Origin: Legionellales bacterium
Lineage (GTDB): Bacteria > Pseudomonadota > Gammaproteobacteria > Comchoanobacterales > Comchoanobacteraceae
Direction of reading: 5' to 3'
DNA length: 64,000 nucleotides
NCBI GenBank assembly: GCA_002722435.1
Contig: PBLX01000048.1
Location: forward strand, 1 to 64,000
The notes beneath the pieces are model-generated. The model had not been told where the DNA came from and made no database searches. It saw only the letters and a program-made list of their open reading frames with translations. Shown here piece after piece: positions 1-9,382 of the stretch. Each line of letters opens with the position of its first letter. The first letter of the stretch is position 1. The position numbers and the translations under genes are program-made.

Positions 1-1932
1 GGCGCTGCGGTTCACGCTAATACAATAACAATAAAAGATACAGATGGGACAGCAATACAATATACTTTTGACAATGGCCTTGCGACAGGCTCTGTCGGCT
101 CCAACGCCGGCGCACCGAAAATTGGTATTGCGGGAGTTACGGGATCCTTGGCACTCGCGACAGCAATTAGAGATGCTCTGTTGGTTACGACGCCAACAAA
201 CCGCGCTGATCTAAAGCTGTCTATTGGAGACCCCGTTGACGACGGATCCGACCATAAAATTACAATCACTCAGACTTATAAGGGTCCCATCGCAGATTCA
301 GTCGCCACCAGTGCTGATGCATCGAACATAGTCGCTAATGCCGCTGCACGCACCGGCAATCTGGGTCACACAGGGACTGAATTCATCACAGCTTCTGCAA
401 GTGACTGGGCTCATGGATCAGTTAAAGTTAATGGTATTGCTTTGACGGGCGCAACCGTTAATCTTAAATGGCCCTCGATGCCTTTAATTAATACATCATC
501 AGCCGGAAACAATTATTTTATGGGTGTCTCTCCATATACGCTGTCTTACGGCAGCGAAGGTGAATCTACAGATGGCTCGACCGTCTACCCAGGATATGTC
601 GACTTTCTAAGGAGAATGTCTGCACAGGCGACGTCAGCATTTGTCGGGGATCAGGATTCTGGCTTTATAACAGCCGGGAAAACAGAATACAGTTTTAAGT
701 TTACTTTGGACGATGTTATTCTAGCTCCCAGGCCCGGACTTGCTTCAACAGGTTCTATAGCAGGCACAGGAGATGTCTCAAAGGTAGTTTATAAGTCAGG
801 ATCAAAGAATGCATTATCTAGTTCACTGGACAGAAGCTATTCGGCTCATGTTTCTACTGGTTCTGCTGGAACTTCCCTGAGAACATTGCTAGATATTGTT
901 GGTGGTTTCCACATGCCACTCGACGGTGGCCACGACGGCCTAGACATCACTGAGTCAGATCCTTTTAATGAGTCTGTGCTTAGTGCAAATAGCACTGCAC
1001 TATCTTACGCTTTTGCTTCGATCGACCGAGCAATCGAATTGATAAAAGATCCTGAAGCAACTGAACATAACTTGGCAGTGATGCCAGGTATTTCAAACAC
1101 TGTGTTGACTACTAAACTTGTAGATACATGCGAAGCCCGAGCAGATTCTTTAGCAATTATAGACTTACCAGGTGTATACGTACCACCTTCGCAAAAGAAG
1201 TACGACACCTTCCAGGAAAGACTCACTGTTACTCCTGAGCAAGCTTCACAAGCCTTGGTAGAGCGTCAGCTGAATTCTTCATACGGTGCAGCTTATTACC
1301 CTTGGGTAAAAATAAAAGATACATCACGAGGACGCGACCTTTGGGCACCACCTTCAGTGGTTGCACTTGGAGTGATGGCTAATACTGAAAGAAATTCGGA
1401 AGTTTGGTTCGCGCCTGCAGGCTTCAACCGCGGCGGCCTAAACCAAGGCAACGCCGGCGTTCCAGTACTGAGCGTTACAGAACAGCTCTTGTCAAAAGAC
1501 AGAGACACACTTTATCAGGCAAACATTAACCCTATCGCCTCTTTTGTTTCAGAGGGTATTGTGGTCTTTGGCCAAAAAACACTACAATCGACACAATCAG
1601 CGCTTGATAGAATTAATGTTAGAAGGTTGTTAATTTTTGTAAAGAAAGAAGTTTCCAGAATATCTAGAAACCTCTTATTTGAGCAAAATATCCAAGCTAC
1701 CTGGACAAGATTCCATGGCCAAGTGCGTCCATTCTTGGAAAGCGTAAAAGTTAGGTTTGGCTTAACAGATTTTAAGGTTGTTTTGGACAGCACAACAACA
1801 ACACCAGATCTCGTAGATAGAAATATTATGTATGCGAAAATTTTTCTTAAGCCAGCGAGATCAATTGAGTTTATTGCAGTTGATTTTGTTATAACAAGAA
1901 GCGGCGCGAGTTTCGCAGATCCGCTTGAATAA
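1..1932 (+). CDS. Tail sheath protein, T4 gp18-like (5' partial)
   Basis: The reading frame is open from the first base of the window, so the gene starts upstream; the ORF track's TTG start is only an internal codon. About 643 residues are visible. The last 150 residues carry the phage sheath signature: VRRLLIFVKKEVSRISRN, a region rich in N and F (LLFEQN, TWTRFHGQVRPFL), then the closing strand SIEFIAVDFVITRSG. In the family this domain forms the contractile sheath that polymerises around the tail tube. The tube gene follows directly, as in T4-like phages. The N-terminal part (beta-rich, many S, T and G) is variable in the family. Identity is close to certain; the true start cannot be seen. 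Confidence 0.93.
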   Translation, partial: GAAVHANTITIKDTDGTAIQYTFDNGLATGSVGSNAGAPKIGIAGVTGSLALATAIRDALLVTTPTNRADLKLSIGDPVDDGSDHKITITQTYKGPIADSVATSADASNIVANAAARTGNLGHTGTEFITASASDWAHGSVKVNGIALTGATVNLKWPSMPLINTSSAGNNYFMGVSPYTLSYGSEGESTDGSTVYPGYVDFLRRMSAQATSAFVGDQDSGFITAGKTEYSFKFTLDDVILAPRPGLASTGSIAGTGDVSKVVYKSGSKNALSSSLDRSYSAHVSTGSAGTSLRTLLDIVGGFHMPLDGGHDGLDITESDPFNESVLSANSTALSYAFASIDRAIELIKDPEATEHNLAVMPGISNTVLTTKLVDTCEARADSLAIIDLPGVYVPPSQKKYDTFQERLTVTPEQASQALVERQLNSSYGAAYYPWVKIKDTSRGRDLWAPPSVVALGVMANTERNSEVWFAPAGFNRGGLNQGNAGVPVLSVTEQLLSKDRDTLYQANINPIASFVSEGIVVFGQKTLQSTQSALDRINVRRLLIFVKKEVSRISRNLLFEQNIQATWTRFHGQVRPFLESVKVRFGLTDFKVVLDSTTTTPDLVDRNIMYAKIFLKPARSIEFIAVDFVITRSGASFADPLE

Positions 1933-1972
1933 AAATTTTTGACAACTATATATTAGTAGGAGTGTACTTACA

Positions 1973-2554
1973 ATGACAACAACATATAATTTTTGGAGCG
2001 AACCTAATTTAGAGCCAAAAAGAAAATTTAGATATCTTCTGTATTTTGCAGGCATGCCACAGTTTATAGCAAAGACAGTTAGCAAGCCATCGTTTCAGGT
2101 GGGAACTGCTGCTCATAGCTTCTTGCAGCATAATTTTAATTTCCCGGGAAGAGTTACGTGGCAGGATGTTAATATTACAATAGTTGACCCGATTCAGCCA
2201 GACTCAACAGCAACTTTGTACAATATTTTAGGAAGCGCTGGTTACGTTTTGCCTACTGACGTAAACAGAGAAGATGGAACCGGAAAGCGAACAATTACTA
2301 AAGAAGATATGGTGAACTCTCTGGGGCCAGTTGTCCAGATAGACACAATCGGCTCTGGCGGGGCCCAAGACGTTCTAGAGTCTTGGATATTGAAAAATCC
2401 ACAAATTACATCTGTAAATTTTGATACTTTGGACTATAGTTCTGATGACCTCTTAAATATACAGATTTCACTCAAGTATGACTGGGCGACTCTCAACGAA
2501 ATAGGAGTATCCCCAGGCGCTGGCCTCGGTTGGAGATCTGGAAACCAGGAATAA
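1973..2554 (+). CDS. Tail tube protein, T4 gp19-like
   Basis: A 193-residue protein right after the sheath gene, the usual sheath-tube order. It opens with a short polar stretch, then RKFRYLLYFAGMP and the beta-strand pattern FNFPGRVTWQDVNITIVDP found near the middle of gp19-type tube proteins, with an acidic ISLKYDWA strand near the end. The length is near that of T4 gp19 (about 160-200 residues in the family). The product would stack as hexamers inside the sheath to form the DNA channel. A GGAG ribosome-binding site sits about ten bases before the ATG. Confidence 0.88.
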   Translation: MTTTYNFWSEPNLEPKRKFRYLLYFAGMPQFIAKTVSKPSFQVGTAAHSFLQHNFNFPGRVTWQDVNITIVDPIQPDSTATLYNILGSAGYVLPTDVNREDGTGKRTITKEDMVNSLGPVVQIDTIGSGGAQDVLESWILKNPQITSVNFDTLDYSSDDLLNIQISLKYDWATLNEIGVSPGAGLGWRSGNQE

Positions 2555-2639
2555 TATTTTTAAACAAAGTATAATAAAATGGTATAATAAAAGAACATTA
2601 GTTAAATTACTCAACTAATAAATTCGAAAGCGAGAAAGA

Positions 2640-3536
2640 ATGTCAAGAAATTCTAGGAAACTAAACAGAAAGCCACAGCCAAAGTACAATCCCAATAGTC
2701 AAAACCCACCGGGACCACCACCAGCGCCTCCACCCCAGGCGCCTACTGTCCCGACTAATAACAATAACCCTTTTGGACTATCATTCGTTACTCCAACAGA
2801 AGATGTGCTTTTACCATCTGGTGGCAAATTTTATCCAAAATCTAACCCTTTCCATGGGCTTAGCAAGGTTGAAATAAAGCATATGACTGCTAGGGAAGAA
2901 GATTTGTTATCAACTTTAAGTGAAAACAATGAACAAAATATATTCAACACATTAATAGACGGAATTTTAACTAATAAAAATCTTAAAGCAGAAAACTTAT
3001 TGGAACAAGATAAGTTGGCAATTTTACTTCGGGCCCGTGCTACAGGGTATGGAGAGGTATATGCAGCTAGCGCATATTGTGAAAATTGTAAAAAGTCAAC
3101 TAAATTTGAATTTAACCTAAGCAAAACAGAAATAGTCGAACCAGAGACAGAGTTTTTGTTCGACGAGGAAACGAACTGCTTTACTTTAGAGTTGCCAGTT
3201 TCTAAAATAAATGTTAAAATTAGAAACATAAATGATTCTGACCTTAAATCAATTAATGAAGAAAAAGCTAAGAAAAAAGAATTAGGCATAGACTTTAACC
3301 TAACAATATCAAAGTTAAGCAGAATGATAATTATAGCTAATGATATTGATGACCGAAGTATGATATCTAAATTGGTAGAAGTACTACCAGCTGCTGATGC
3401 CAAGGTTATTTTAAATTTTTTCGAAGATGTTTACCCTAGAATCTCTACTCTTCAAACGGTAGAATGCTCAGAGTGCGGGACTCCGAGCGAAAAGGAGGTG
3501 CCCCTTTCGTGGGCCTTTTTTCGCGTTGACTTTTGA
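2640..3536 (+). CDS. Baseplate hub assembly protein, T4 gp26-like
   Basis: 298 residues. The first 55 residues are a proline- and asparagine-rich linker (PPGPPPAPPPQAP). The folded part opens with LPSGGKFYPKSNPF and HMTAREEDLLSTL, a signature I associate with the T4 gp26 baseplate family in marine T4-like phages. Two CxxC pairs (CENC near residue 150, CSEC near 280) suggest a zinc ribbon. It sits between the tube and tape-measure genes, as expected for baseplate assembly. The last codons overlap the start of the small gp51-like gene. The role, helping to build the central baseplate hub, is inferred from the family. Confidence 0.72.
   Translation: MSRNSRKLNRKPQPKYNPNSQNPPGPPPAPPPQAPTVPTNNNNPFGLSFVTPTEDVLLPSGGKFYPKSNPFHGLSKVEIKHMTAREEDLLSTLSENNEQNIFNTLIDGILTNKNLKAENLLEQDKLAILLRARATGYGEVYAASAYCENCKKSTKFEFNLSKTEIVEPETEFLFDEETNCFTLELPVSKINVKIRNINDSDLKSINEEKAKKKELGIDFNLTISKLSRMIIIANDIDDRSMISKLVEVLPAADAKVILNFFEDVYPRISTLQTVECSECGTPSEKEVPLSWAFFRVDF
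3489..3528 (+). promoter_or_regulatory. Hairpin-bridged ribosome-binding site for the gp51-like gene
   Basis: A strong AGGAGGTG lies 26 bases before the TTG start of the next gene, too far for normal use. A short hairpin (GCCC, loop, GGGC) lies between them and would bring the site to a normal distance. T4 gene 38 is known to use the same trick. The hairpin is seen in the sequence; its use is inferred. Confidence 0.45.
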
Positions 3537-3681
3537 ATATATTGAAAAAGTCACATATGAACAAATATTTTTCCTGATGAGAGAAAACAACTTTTCTTTT
3601 ACCGAAGCATACAACCTTCCTATAAAATTACGCTCTTGGTTTGTAGAAAGACTAATTAAGTACCTCCAACCTAGTGAATAA
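3526..3681 (+). CDS. Small baseplate assembly protein, gp51-like
   Basis: A 51-residue ORF below the track's length cutoff, starting with TTG and overlapping the end of the gp26-like gene by 11 bases. The sequence contains YNLPIKLRSWFVERLIKYL. The core LPxxxRxWFxxRLI is what I recall from gp51-type hub assembly proteins of marine T4-like phages, which also lie right after gp26. An internal ATG would give a 34-residue product keeping the same core. The function, a catalyst of hub assembly, is inherited from the family. Confidence 0.6.
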   Translation: MTFEYIEKVTYEQIFFLMRENNFSFTEAYNLPIKLRSWFVERLIKYLQPSE

Positions 3682-3737
3682 AAATATTTTTTTTTCTATT
3701 TAAAGTATAAGACACCAAAACAGGCGGATTTTTAAAT

Positions 3738-5831
3738 ATGGCAACACCTTTACCACCAGGACTGGGCATAGATAGGGCAGAGTGGGATACTTTATCTGAA
3801 GCTAGCAAAAAGTTATTTGCAAACCTGTATAATCGTGTAGAATCTCAGAAAAATCGGTTTACGACTGCTCCTGTCGGCGGCAAAGACTTTAGAGATAACT
3901 TAGGCGGCGTAACCGATGAGGCAGCTAGATTAACAGAAAAACTCAAAGCCACTCAGGACGCAGCAAATGAACTACAGGGTGCCTTTGGTAGCATTGCTTT
4001 TGAGCCTTCTATACTTGAGGGAATCTCGGGCGCAGCACAAAACTTAGAAATTTTAACTGGTAACGCCAAAGCCGGAGCCGCAGCATACAAAGCACTATCT
4101 GAAAGATTCGCTTTTTTCAATCAAATTTCGGGTGCCAATTTAAAGGTAACTGGCACACTTACTGGTCAGACTGAAACACTGACATCACAACTAGCAGCTC
4201 AAGCAGCTACGCTAGAGCAACTGGGCTTGAGTGTGGGCTCGTTTGCTAAAAATGTTGATTCTGCAATATTTTCTTTTGCCTTAAATGAAAAGCAAGTCCG
4301 GTCTTTTAATTTTGCAATTAAAGATATGGCTAATAGTTTAAAGATGGCACCAGAAGAGGTTTCTAGAAACTTTCAACTTCTTACTAAGAATTTAGCATAT
4401 GACTTTACAACAATAAAAGATCAATTTGTCAAGTTTCAGAAACTTTCTCTTCAAACAGGTATATCTGTTGGCGACCTCAGTTCCGGCTTCGGCGCGAGAA
4501 TGGACACAATCCAGGGTGCCTCGTCAGCAGCTGCCTCAATAAACCAGCTTTTGGGCAGAAATGCTTTTTCTGCTACAGAGCTTTTAATGATGGACGACGC
4601 AACCCGGGCAGAAAAAATAAGAGAAGCAATTATTACTGATCCTGCAATTATGGGAGATATTAAGTCAGGTTCGGCAGCTGGAAAATTTGCACTCGCATCA
4701 GTGGTTGAAGCACTACCAGGCTTCGATAGAGACACAGCAAGAAGGTTTCTTATGACCGGTGATGCTTCTGTAAAGGATAAGATTGGCGAAGCTGTAGACC
4801 GAAATGTTACTGGAGCTTCAGCTGAAAAATTCAAGCAGCTAGAGATGAGCACCGACGATTTAGTCAAAGCTTTTAAAATAGCATCTGATGAGATCATTCA
4901 AAGGTTTGACTCGGACGATGCAAGGGCTTTCCGCGCACGCCGAGAACGTTTGCTTGAAGGGCTCGCTCCTGGCGACATCACCGGCGCCGACCGAGCACGA
5001 ACACTGCCAGAGCTTGCAGGAGTGTTGGCTACATTCGGACCCATGAGAAGAGGCTTGTCAGCTGATTTGGTTGCCCGGGCCATGGACCGCCCAGATATTG
5101 TTGACCCTAGAACGCTGGAAAGGCTTGTAAAAGCCACGCAGGATGGTTCTGTTGACCCTCGTAAATTAAATGAACTCTTGACCAACGCATTAACTGCTGA
5201 AGGCACCATGGAACGCGGGAGAGCAATAACTGAGATTGCGAATCGAGGTATGCTATTAGGAAGTGAAGACTCTTTAGTTCAAGAATTGTTTAAAGACCTG
5301 GGCCCTGTGGCTCGATCTGGATTACTTGGAATAAAAGACGTAAATGAATTTGCATATCGAACCACACTGCGCGCCTTGACTGAGGCCCGGATGAGCAACG
5401 ACACTGCTGCCCTGGCAAAAATTAAGGCATCGCTGATAAAACGCGGCGAAGAGGGAAATAAACAAGGTGCATATGCCTTGCCAAAGCCCGATACCGGTAA
5501 AAAAGTTCGTACGAATTTGAAAACTTTTCAGTCAGATCTGCAAGAGACCCTGCAGGGCACAGGAATAACACTTGACGACATTAACTTTGACGTTACAAGG
5601 GAAGACGTTGGGAAGAGGCGAAGACTACGAGAAGAGCTTACGCCTATAGAGGACATGAATTTATCTCGCATACCTCTTAGGGTGCAAAACATAAACAATA
5701 ACAACGTTTCAGTAAATTTGGTCGCAGAAGTTAATGTTGACGGGGAAAAAAGAAGAATACCTGCAAAAATATTAGAGCAGGAAATAGATAACAGAGTCGA
5801 AAACAGCCTAGGCAAGATAGCTGGAGATTAA
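3738..5831 (+). CDS. Probable tail tape-measure protein
   Basis: 697 residues, mostly helical and alanine-rich in the first two thirds (repeated A, L, E and K segments, VTDEAARLTEKLKATQDAAN), with a C-terminal basic to acidic region ending AKILEQEIDNRVENSLGKIAGD. It is the longest gene in the tail block apart from the 836-residue baseplate protein, and lies between the gp26/gp51-like genes and the baseplate-tube junction gene. Its position and helical composition fit a tape measure that sets tail length, though no unmistakable motif is present. An alternative is a large baseplate structural protein. Confidence 0.6.
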   Translation: MATPLPPGLGIDRAEWDTLSEASKKLFANLYNRVESQKNRFTTAPVGGKDFRDNLGGVTDEAARLTEKLKATQDAANELQGAFGSIAFEPSILEGISGAAQNLEILTGNAKAGAAAYKALSERFAFFNQISGANLKVTGTLTGQTETLTSQLAAQAATLEQLGLSVGSFAKNVDSAIFSFALNEKQVRSFNFAIKDMANSLKMAPEEVSRNFQLLTKNLAYDFTTIKDQFVKFQKLSLQTGISVGDLSSGFGARMDTIQGASSAAASINQLLGRNAFSATELLMMDDATRAEKIREAIITDPAIMGDIKSGSAAGKFALASVVEALPGFDRDTARRFLMTGDASVKDKIGEAVDRNVTGASAEKFKQLEMSTDDLVKAFKIASDEIIQRFDSDDARAFRARRERLLEGLAPGDITGADRARTLPELAGVLATFGPMRRGLSADLVARAMDRPDIVDPRTLERLVKATQDGSVDPRKLNELLTNALTAEGTMERGRAITEIANRGMLLGSEDSLVQELFKDLGPVARSGLLGIKDVNEFAYRTTLRALTEARMSNDTAALAKIKASLIKRGEEGNKQGAYALPKPDTGKKVRTNLKTFQSDLQETLQGTGITLDDINFDVTREDVGKRRRLREELTPIEDMNLSRIPLRVQNINNNNVSVNLVAEVNVDGEKRRIPAKILEQEIDNRVENSLGKIAGD

Positions 5832-5851
5832 TAAATTAGGAGTTTTATGAA

Positions 5852-6487
5852 ATGCCATTTTTTGATGAAATAGCCCGCAGATCTGGGCAAATGATAAAAT
5901 TTACAGGCGTTGCCTCAAATACGTCTGTTCAGTTTCCGGCCTTTATAACGCAGTTTTCAGATGATTACCAGGTTCAGTGGGGAAGCCAGCAAGTTTTTGG
6001 CCGAATTGATCCTATCAAAAATTATGTTTCTACTGGCAGAAGAATTCAAGCAAGTTTCGATATATTAGGAAGGAATGAGGAAGTAGCGCTAGAAAATTTT
6101 AGAAACTATTCTACTTTAATTCAGATGATGTACCCGTCTTATAGTGACCCAGTAGGCCCGAACCCTAAATCTAGAACGATAAAGGCTGCACCTCTTTTAA
6201 GGATTAAATACGCAAACTACATACAGTCAAAAGTTAATAATGTGGGCCTCCTTGGGTGCATACAGGGCGTTACTTTTAAACCAAAATTTGAGGCAGGGCA
6301 TTTTTTCGGCGCAAGTGGAGATATGATACCTTTAAGCTATTCAATGAGCTTTGTATTTGAGCCTTTGCACGAAAATGCTCTAGGGTTTGATACTAATGGT
6401 GTCTCCTTGGATGAAAACTTTCCCTATAATATGCGCAACGCCGTACTTGTCCCTAGAGAGCCGGGTTCCGACCCCCTTGAAGGATAA
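5852..6487 (+). CDS. Baseplate/tail-tube junction type structural protein
   Basis: 211 residues. The pattern QVFGRIDPIKNYVSTGRRIQASFDI followed by LIQMMYPSY and LRIKYANYI, with a closing SMSFVFEPLHE strand, is typical of T4-like baseplate proteins related to the tube-cap group (gp48/gp54) in marine phages. In that family the protein sits between the baseplate hub and the tail tube. It is flanked by the tape-measure candidate and the LysM-like gp53-type gene. I recognise the family but not which T4 number it matches. Confidence 0.62.
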   Translation: MPFFDEIARRSGQMIKFTGVASNTSVQFPAFITQFSDDYQVQWGSQQVFGRIDPIKNYVSTGRRIQASFDILGRNEEVALENFRNYSTLIQMMYPSYSDPVGPNPKSRTIKAAPLLRIKYANYIQSKVNNVGLLGCIQGVTFKPKFEAGHFFGASGDMIPLSYSMSFVFEPLHENALGFDTNGVSLDENFPYNMRNAVLVPREPGSDPLEG

Positions 6488-6521
6488 TGCTTGATTTTTT
6501 TAACATAAGAGGTTATAATAA

Positions 6522-6875
6522 ATGTCAAAATGGACTCAAAATTCAGTCATCTTAGAAAATGGAGACAAAATATATCAAAAATTTTTTGATAAAACAGGAT
6601 TGCAGAAAGTAGATCACCTTAGTTTAATATTATACGGAGATCCAATAAATGATAGTTTTTTGAAAAAACTATCACTTTCAAAACACACTTTCGCTAGCGG
6701 CGATAGCTTGAGCAAAATAGCCTTTAAAGAATACGGCGATGCAAGACTGTGGTGGGTCCTTGCCTGGTTCAACGGCAAACCTACAGATTTACATTGTAAT
6801 CTTGGAGATATAATTGTAATTCCCCATCCCCTGCAAGAGGCGCTTTTGCAGGCATATGAAAGGATAAACATATGA
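6522..6875 (+). CDS. Baseplate wedge protein with LysM-like domain, gp53-like
   Basis: 117 residues. The second half is a LysM-like fold: HTFASGDSLSKIAFKEYGDA, then LWWVLAWFNG, then LGDIIVIPHP. This is the usual LysM progression (GDTL..IA...YG, W..IA..N, G..L.IP). T4 gp53, a baseplate wedge component, carries such a domain. The stop overlaps the ATG of the following baseplate gene by four bases, so the two are translationally coupled. A cell-wall-binding role is possible but less likely in this position. Confidence 0.68.
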   Translation: MSKWTQNSVILENGDKIYQKFFDKTGLQKVDHLSLILYGDPINDSFLKKLSLSKHTFASGDSLSKIAFKEYGDARLWWVLAWFNGKPTDLHCNLGDIIVIPHPLQEALLQAYERINI

Positions 6876-9382
6876 GCAATGAGTACGATAGCAGTCAAGA
6901 CAAATTTATTTCAGGCGACGGAGGAAGAGAAGATCCTTCTTTTGTTTTATACCCTCAGGCTTATTTAGTTAATTTTTTAACATTTGATACTCCTAAGGAC
7001 GGTCCGGAATCACCCGCGGAACCATTTGGTGTTTTTGATAAGAGAATAAAAATATCGAGAATGTCCCCTCCGTCTAAGACTTACGCTAGATTGGCTAAAA
7101 TTAAAGGTGCTTATTTGCCTGAAGCCATAATATCTAAAATTTTAGTTGGTGATACTGATCCTGAAAAAGTTAGTAGATTTTTTCTAAATATGGATAATCA
7201 AAAAATTAGTGCTCTGACACCAGAGCTTAGATTATATAAGATTAGCGAAGAATTAGGGGTAGCAAAGCCTTTTTATTTTCCGGTGTCTACAGACTATAAC
7301 TTTCTGGCTAATAATCAAATTGATTTATCAAAATCGTTTACTGCAAACGCAGCAGCAATTGAGAGCTTTTCGGTTACTTTTACGGGCAAGAACCCATTTC
7401 AAGCAAGTAGGGGGTTTTTAGAAGCCACTTTAAATGTAAAAGTTGACAATATTTCAATGATATTTGATGAGCCCCGGGGCTTTGAAGGTGAATACGCTCC
7501 CATCGCAGATTTATTTACAATCCGGATTGCTGATGGAGAAAGGATTCCCGGTACAGGCAAGACCAGCTCAGGAAACGCTCTAGAAAATGGCAAAAGTTGC
7601 AGAATTGCTGCAACACTGGGATATTCTGATCATAGAACAGATGTATTTACAGCGGATGAGATAGAGGCTATTAGAAGCACATTTCAAACAATAAACTTAT
7701 TCTATAGTACGCACGACCTGAACATGCAGCAAGATGGGTCTGCTACGATAAGTATAAAATACACTGGATTCTTAGAAGCACTAAAAGGGGAATCTCAGTA
7801 TGATTTAGTAGCTAACGTTGCACAGAAAGCAAGACTACAGAAAGCTAAGACTGGTGGTGAAACTAAGAAACCTGTCGAAAACATTAAGGACATTGGAGAA
7901 TTAAGATCAGTTGCTAGGAAAGAAGCCGAGAATAAGGCCAAAAGTACCAAGAAGGAGGAAGTTTTACTCCCAACAACAAAAGATATTACTTCTGCTTTTA
8001 AGGATTTGATAAATAACTTATACACAACTGGAAAAATACACTTATCTCCAACAAATGATGTTTCAACTCGGCGTGATAAAACAATACTTCGATCCCAATA
8101 TGACTTAACCGACTTGGATAGTACCACAGACGCCGCTATGCTTATTTCTATGCGCCAACTCGGGGACGATCTGCTCTCTGGACAGCTGAGTGACCAGTTA
8201 TTAGAAATCTCTAATTTAGACTTAAAAAAGTTAACACCAAAAAAGGTTAAAGAATTAAATTTTAATCCCTTCCGCTTTGTTTCATTGAGCTATATTTCTT
8301 ACTTTACGCTTGGAGACTTTCTAGAATCATATTTTAAAAAAATTGGAGACGACATTAGGAGGACATTAAAAAGAGTAGAGTCAGACAAGATGCTGGCAAC
8401 GCCGATAAAAGAAAAGGTTAAAAAGAGAATAGGTGCTTTATTGTTGGATATAAAAAGGTTTAACGTTTTTATGTCTGACGTCATATATGTTAGAAAAGAA
8501 GAAGACACGCTGTATCCGGAAGAGAGAAACCTTAATATTGCAGATATACCGATTACAATCGATACTTTATATACAGTCATTTTTGAAGAAATGGTAAAGG
8601 ATCGGAGGTCCTTTTACGATATGTACGACTTTCTCACTTCGATGGTCCCCAAGTTGTTAACAAGATCATTTAATGAATTGCCAAATGCTGATTTTATAAA
8701 TCATATAACTTTCACAACCACAACTTATAGCGCTAGAAAAACCAACCGTTCAGTGATAAAAAAAGGAACGATATCAGTCGCAGATATTCCATCGCCAATA
8801 CAAATGGCTAGTCAATCCGGAGTGGAGAAGACTGATCAAATTTTTATAATACATCAGAAACCATCTAAGTATACTCGTCCTCTCGGGTCAGGAAACACGG
8901 AAAGAGATAGTAAAAATGGCATATACCACTTAAGAGCAAACCAGACTACGGGACTTATAAAGAGCATTAACTTTTCAAGAATTCCGTCCCCTGCACGAGA
9001 GGCTTATATGATCGCGAGAAACGGTAAAATTTATGATGAATTAAGGTATGCCCACAATGCAACTGTTGAGATGGTGGGCAATAATTTATTTTTTCCTAGT
9101 TGCTGTGTTTACATAAACCCTGACACTTTAGGATTTGGCGATCCCCGAGCAACATCCTCAGCCGCGCGCAGATTAGGGTTTGGCGGCTACTATGTTGTCG
9201 GCCCGGTCACCACAAAATTTGAATCAGGCAGATTAGATACCACTCTTCAGTTATATTTCAACAGTTTCCCGGAATCTGATACACAGCCAAACATTAAATC
9301 TGGAGCCACTGGAAAAACTCAAAATCTCAAAACTTCGGCCCTAACTACAGCTGGAATTGGCACTACAGGAGAAACTGAATGA
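6872..9382 (+). CDS. Large baseplate structural protein
   Basis: 836 residues, coupled by ATGA overlap to both neighbours. The first 330 residues are beta-rich (SFTANAAAIESFSVTFTGKN, TLNVKVDNISMIFD), the middle is charged and helical with possible coiled coil (KTGGETKKPVENIKDIGELR), and the C-terminal 200 residues are again beta-rich and end in GGYYVVGPVTTKFESGRLDTT. Such endings occur in phage hub/baseplate proteins. Position in the tail operon supports a baseplate role. I cannot assign a T4 counterpart. Confidence 0.55.
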   Translation: MSNEYDSSQDKFISGDGGREDPSFVLYPQAYLVNFLTFDTPKDGPESPAEPFGVFDKRIKISRMSPPSKTYARLAKIKGAYLPEAIISKILVGDTDPEKVSRFFLNMDNQKISALTPELRLYKISEELGVAKPFYFPVSTDYNFLANNQIDLSKSFTANAAAIESFSVTFTGKNPFQASRGFLEATLNVKVDNISMIFDEPRGFEGEYAPIADLFTIRIADGERIPGTGKTSSGNALENGKSCRIAATLGYSDHRTDVFTADEIEAIRSTFQTINLFYSTHDLNMQQDGSATISIKYTGFLEALKGESQYDLVANVAQKARLQKAKTGGETKKPVENIKDIGELRSVARKEAENKAKSTKKEEVLLPTTKDITSAFKDLINNLYTTGKIHLSPTNDVSTRRDKTILRSQYDLTDLDSTTDAAMLISMRQLGDDLLSGQLSDQLLEISNLDLKKLTPKKVKELNFNPFRFVSLSYISYFTLGDFLESYFKKIGDDIRRTLKRVESDKMLATPIKEKVKKRIGALLLDIKRFNVFMSDVIYVRKEEDTLYPEERNLNIADIPITIDTLYTVIFEEMVKDRRSFYDMYDFLTSMVPKLLTRSFNELPNADFINHITFTTTTYSARKTNRSVIKKGTISVADIPSPIQMASQSGVEKTDQIFIIHQKPSKYTRPLGSGNTERDSKNGIYHLRANQTTGLIKSINFSRIPSPAREAYMIARNGKIYDELRYAHNATVEMVGNNLFFPSCCVYINPDTLGFGDPRATSSAARRLGFGGYYVVGPVTTKFESGRLDTTLQLYFNSFPESDTQPNIKSGATGKTQNLKTSALTTAGIGTTGETE

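Noticed and set aside
1939-1967. TTGACA upstream of the tail tube gene as a promoter
   Set aside because: No -10 box at the right distance, and the start codon would fall inside the promoter.
2831-3403. 190-codon ORF on the minus strand
   Set aside because: It is the exact shadow of the gp26-like gene, with serine- and leucine-rich antisense composition and no ribosome-binding site.
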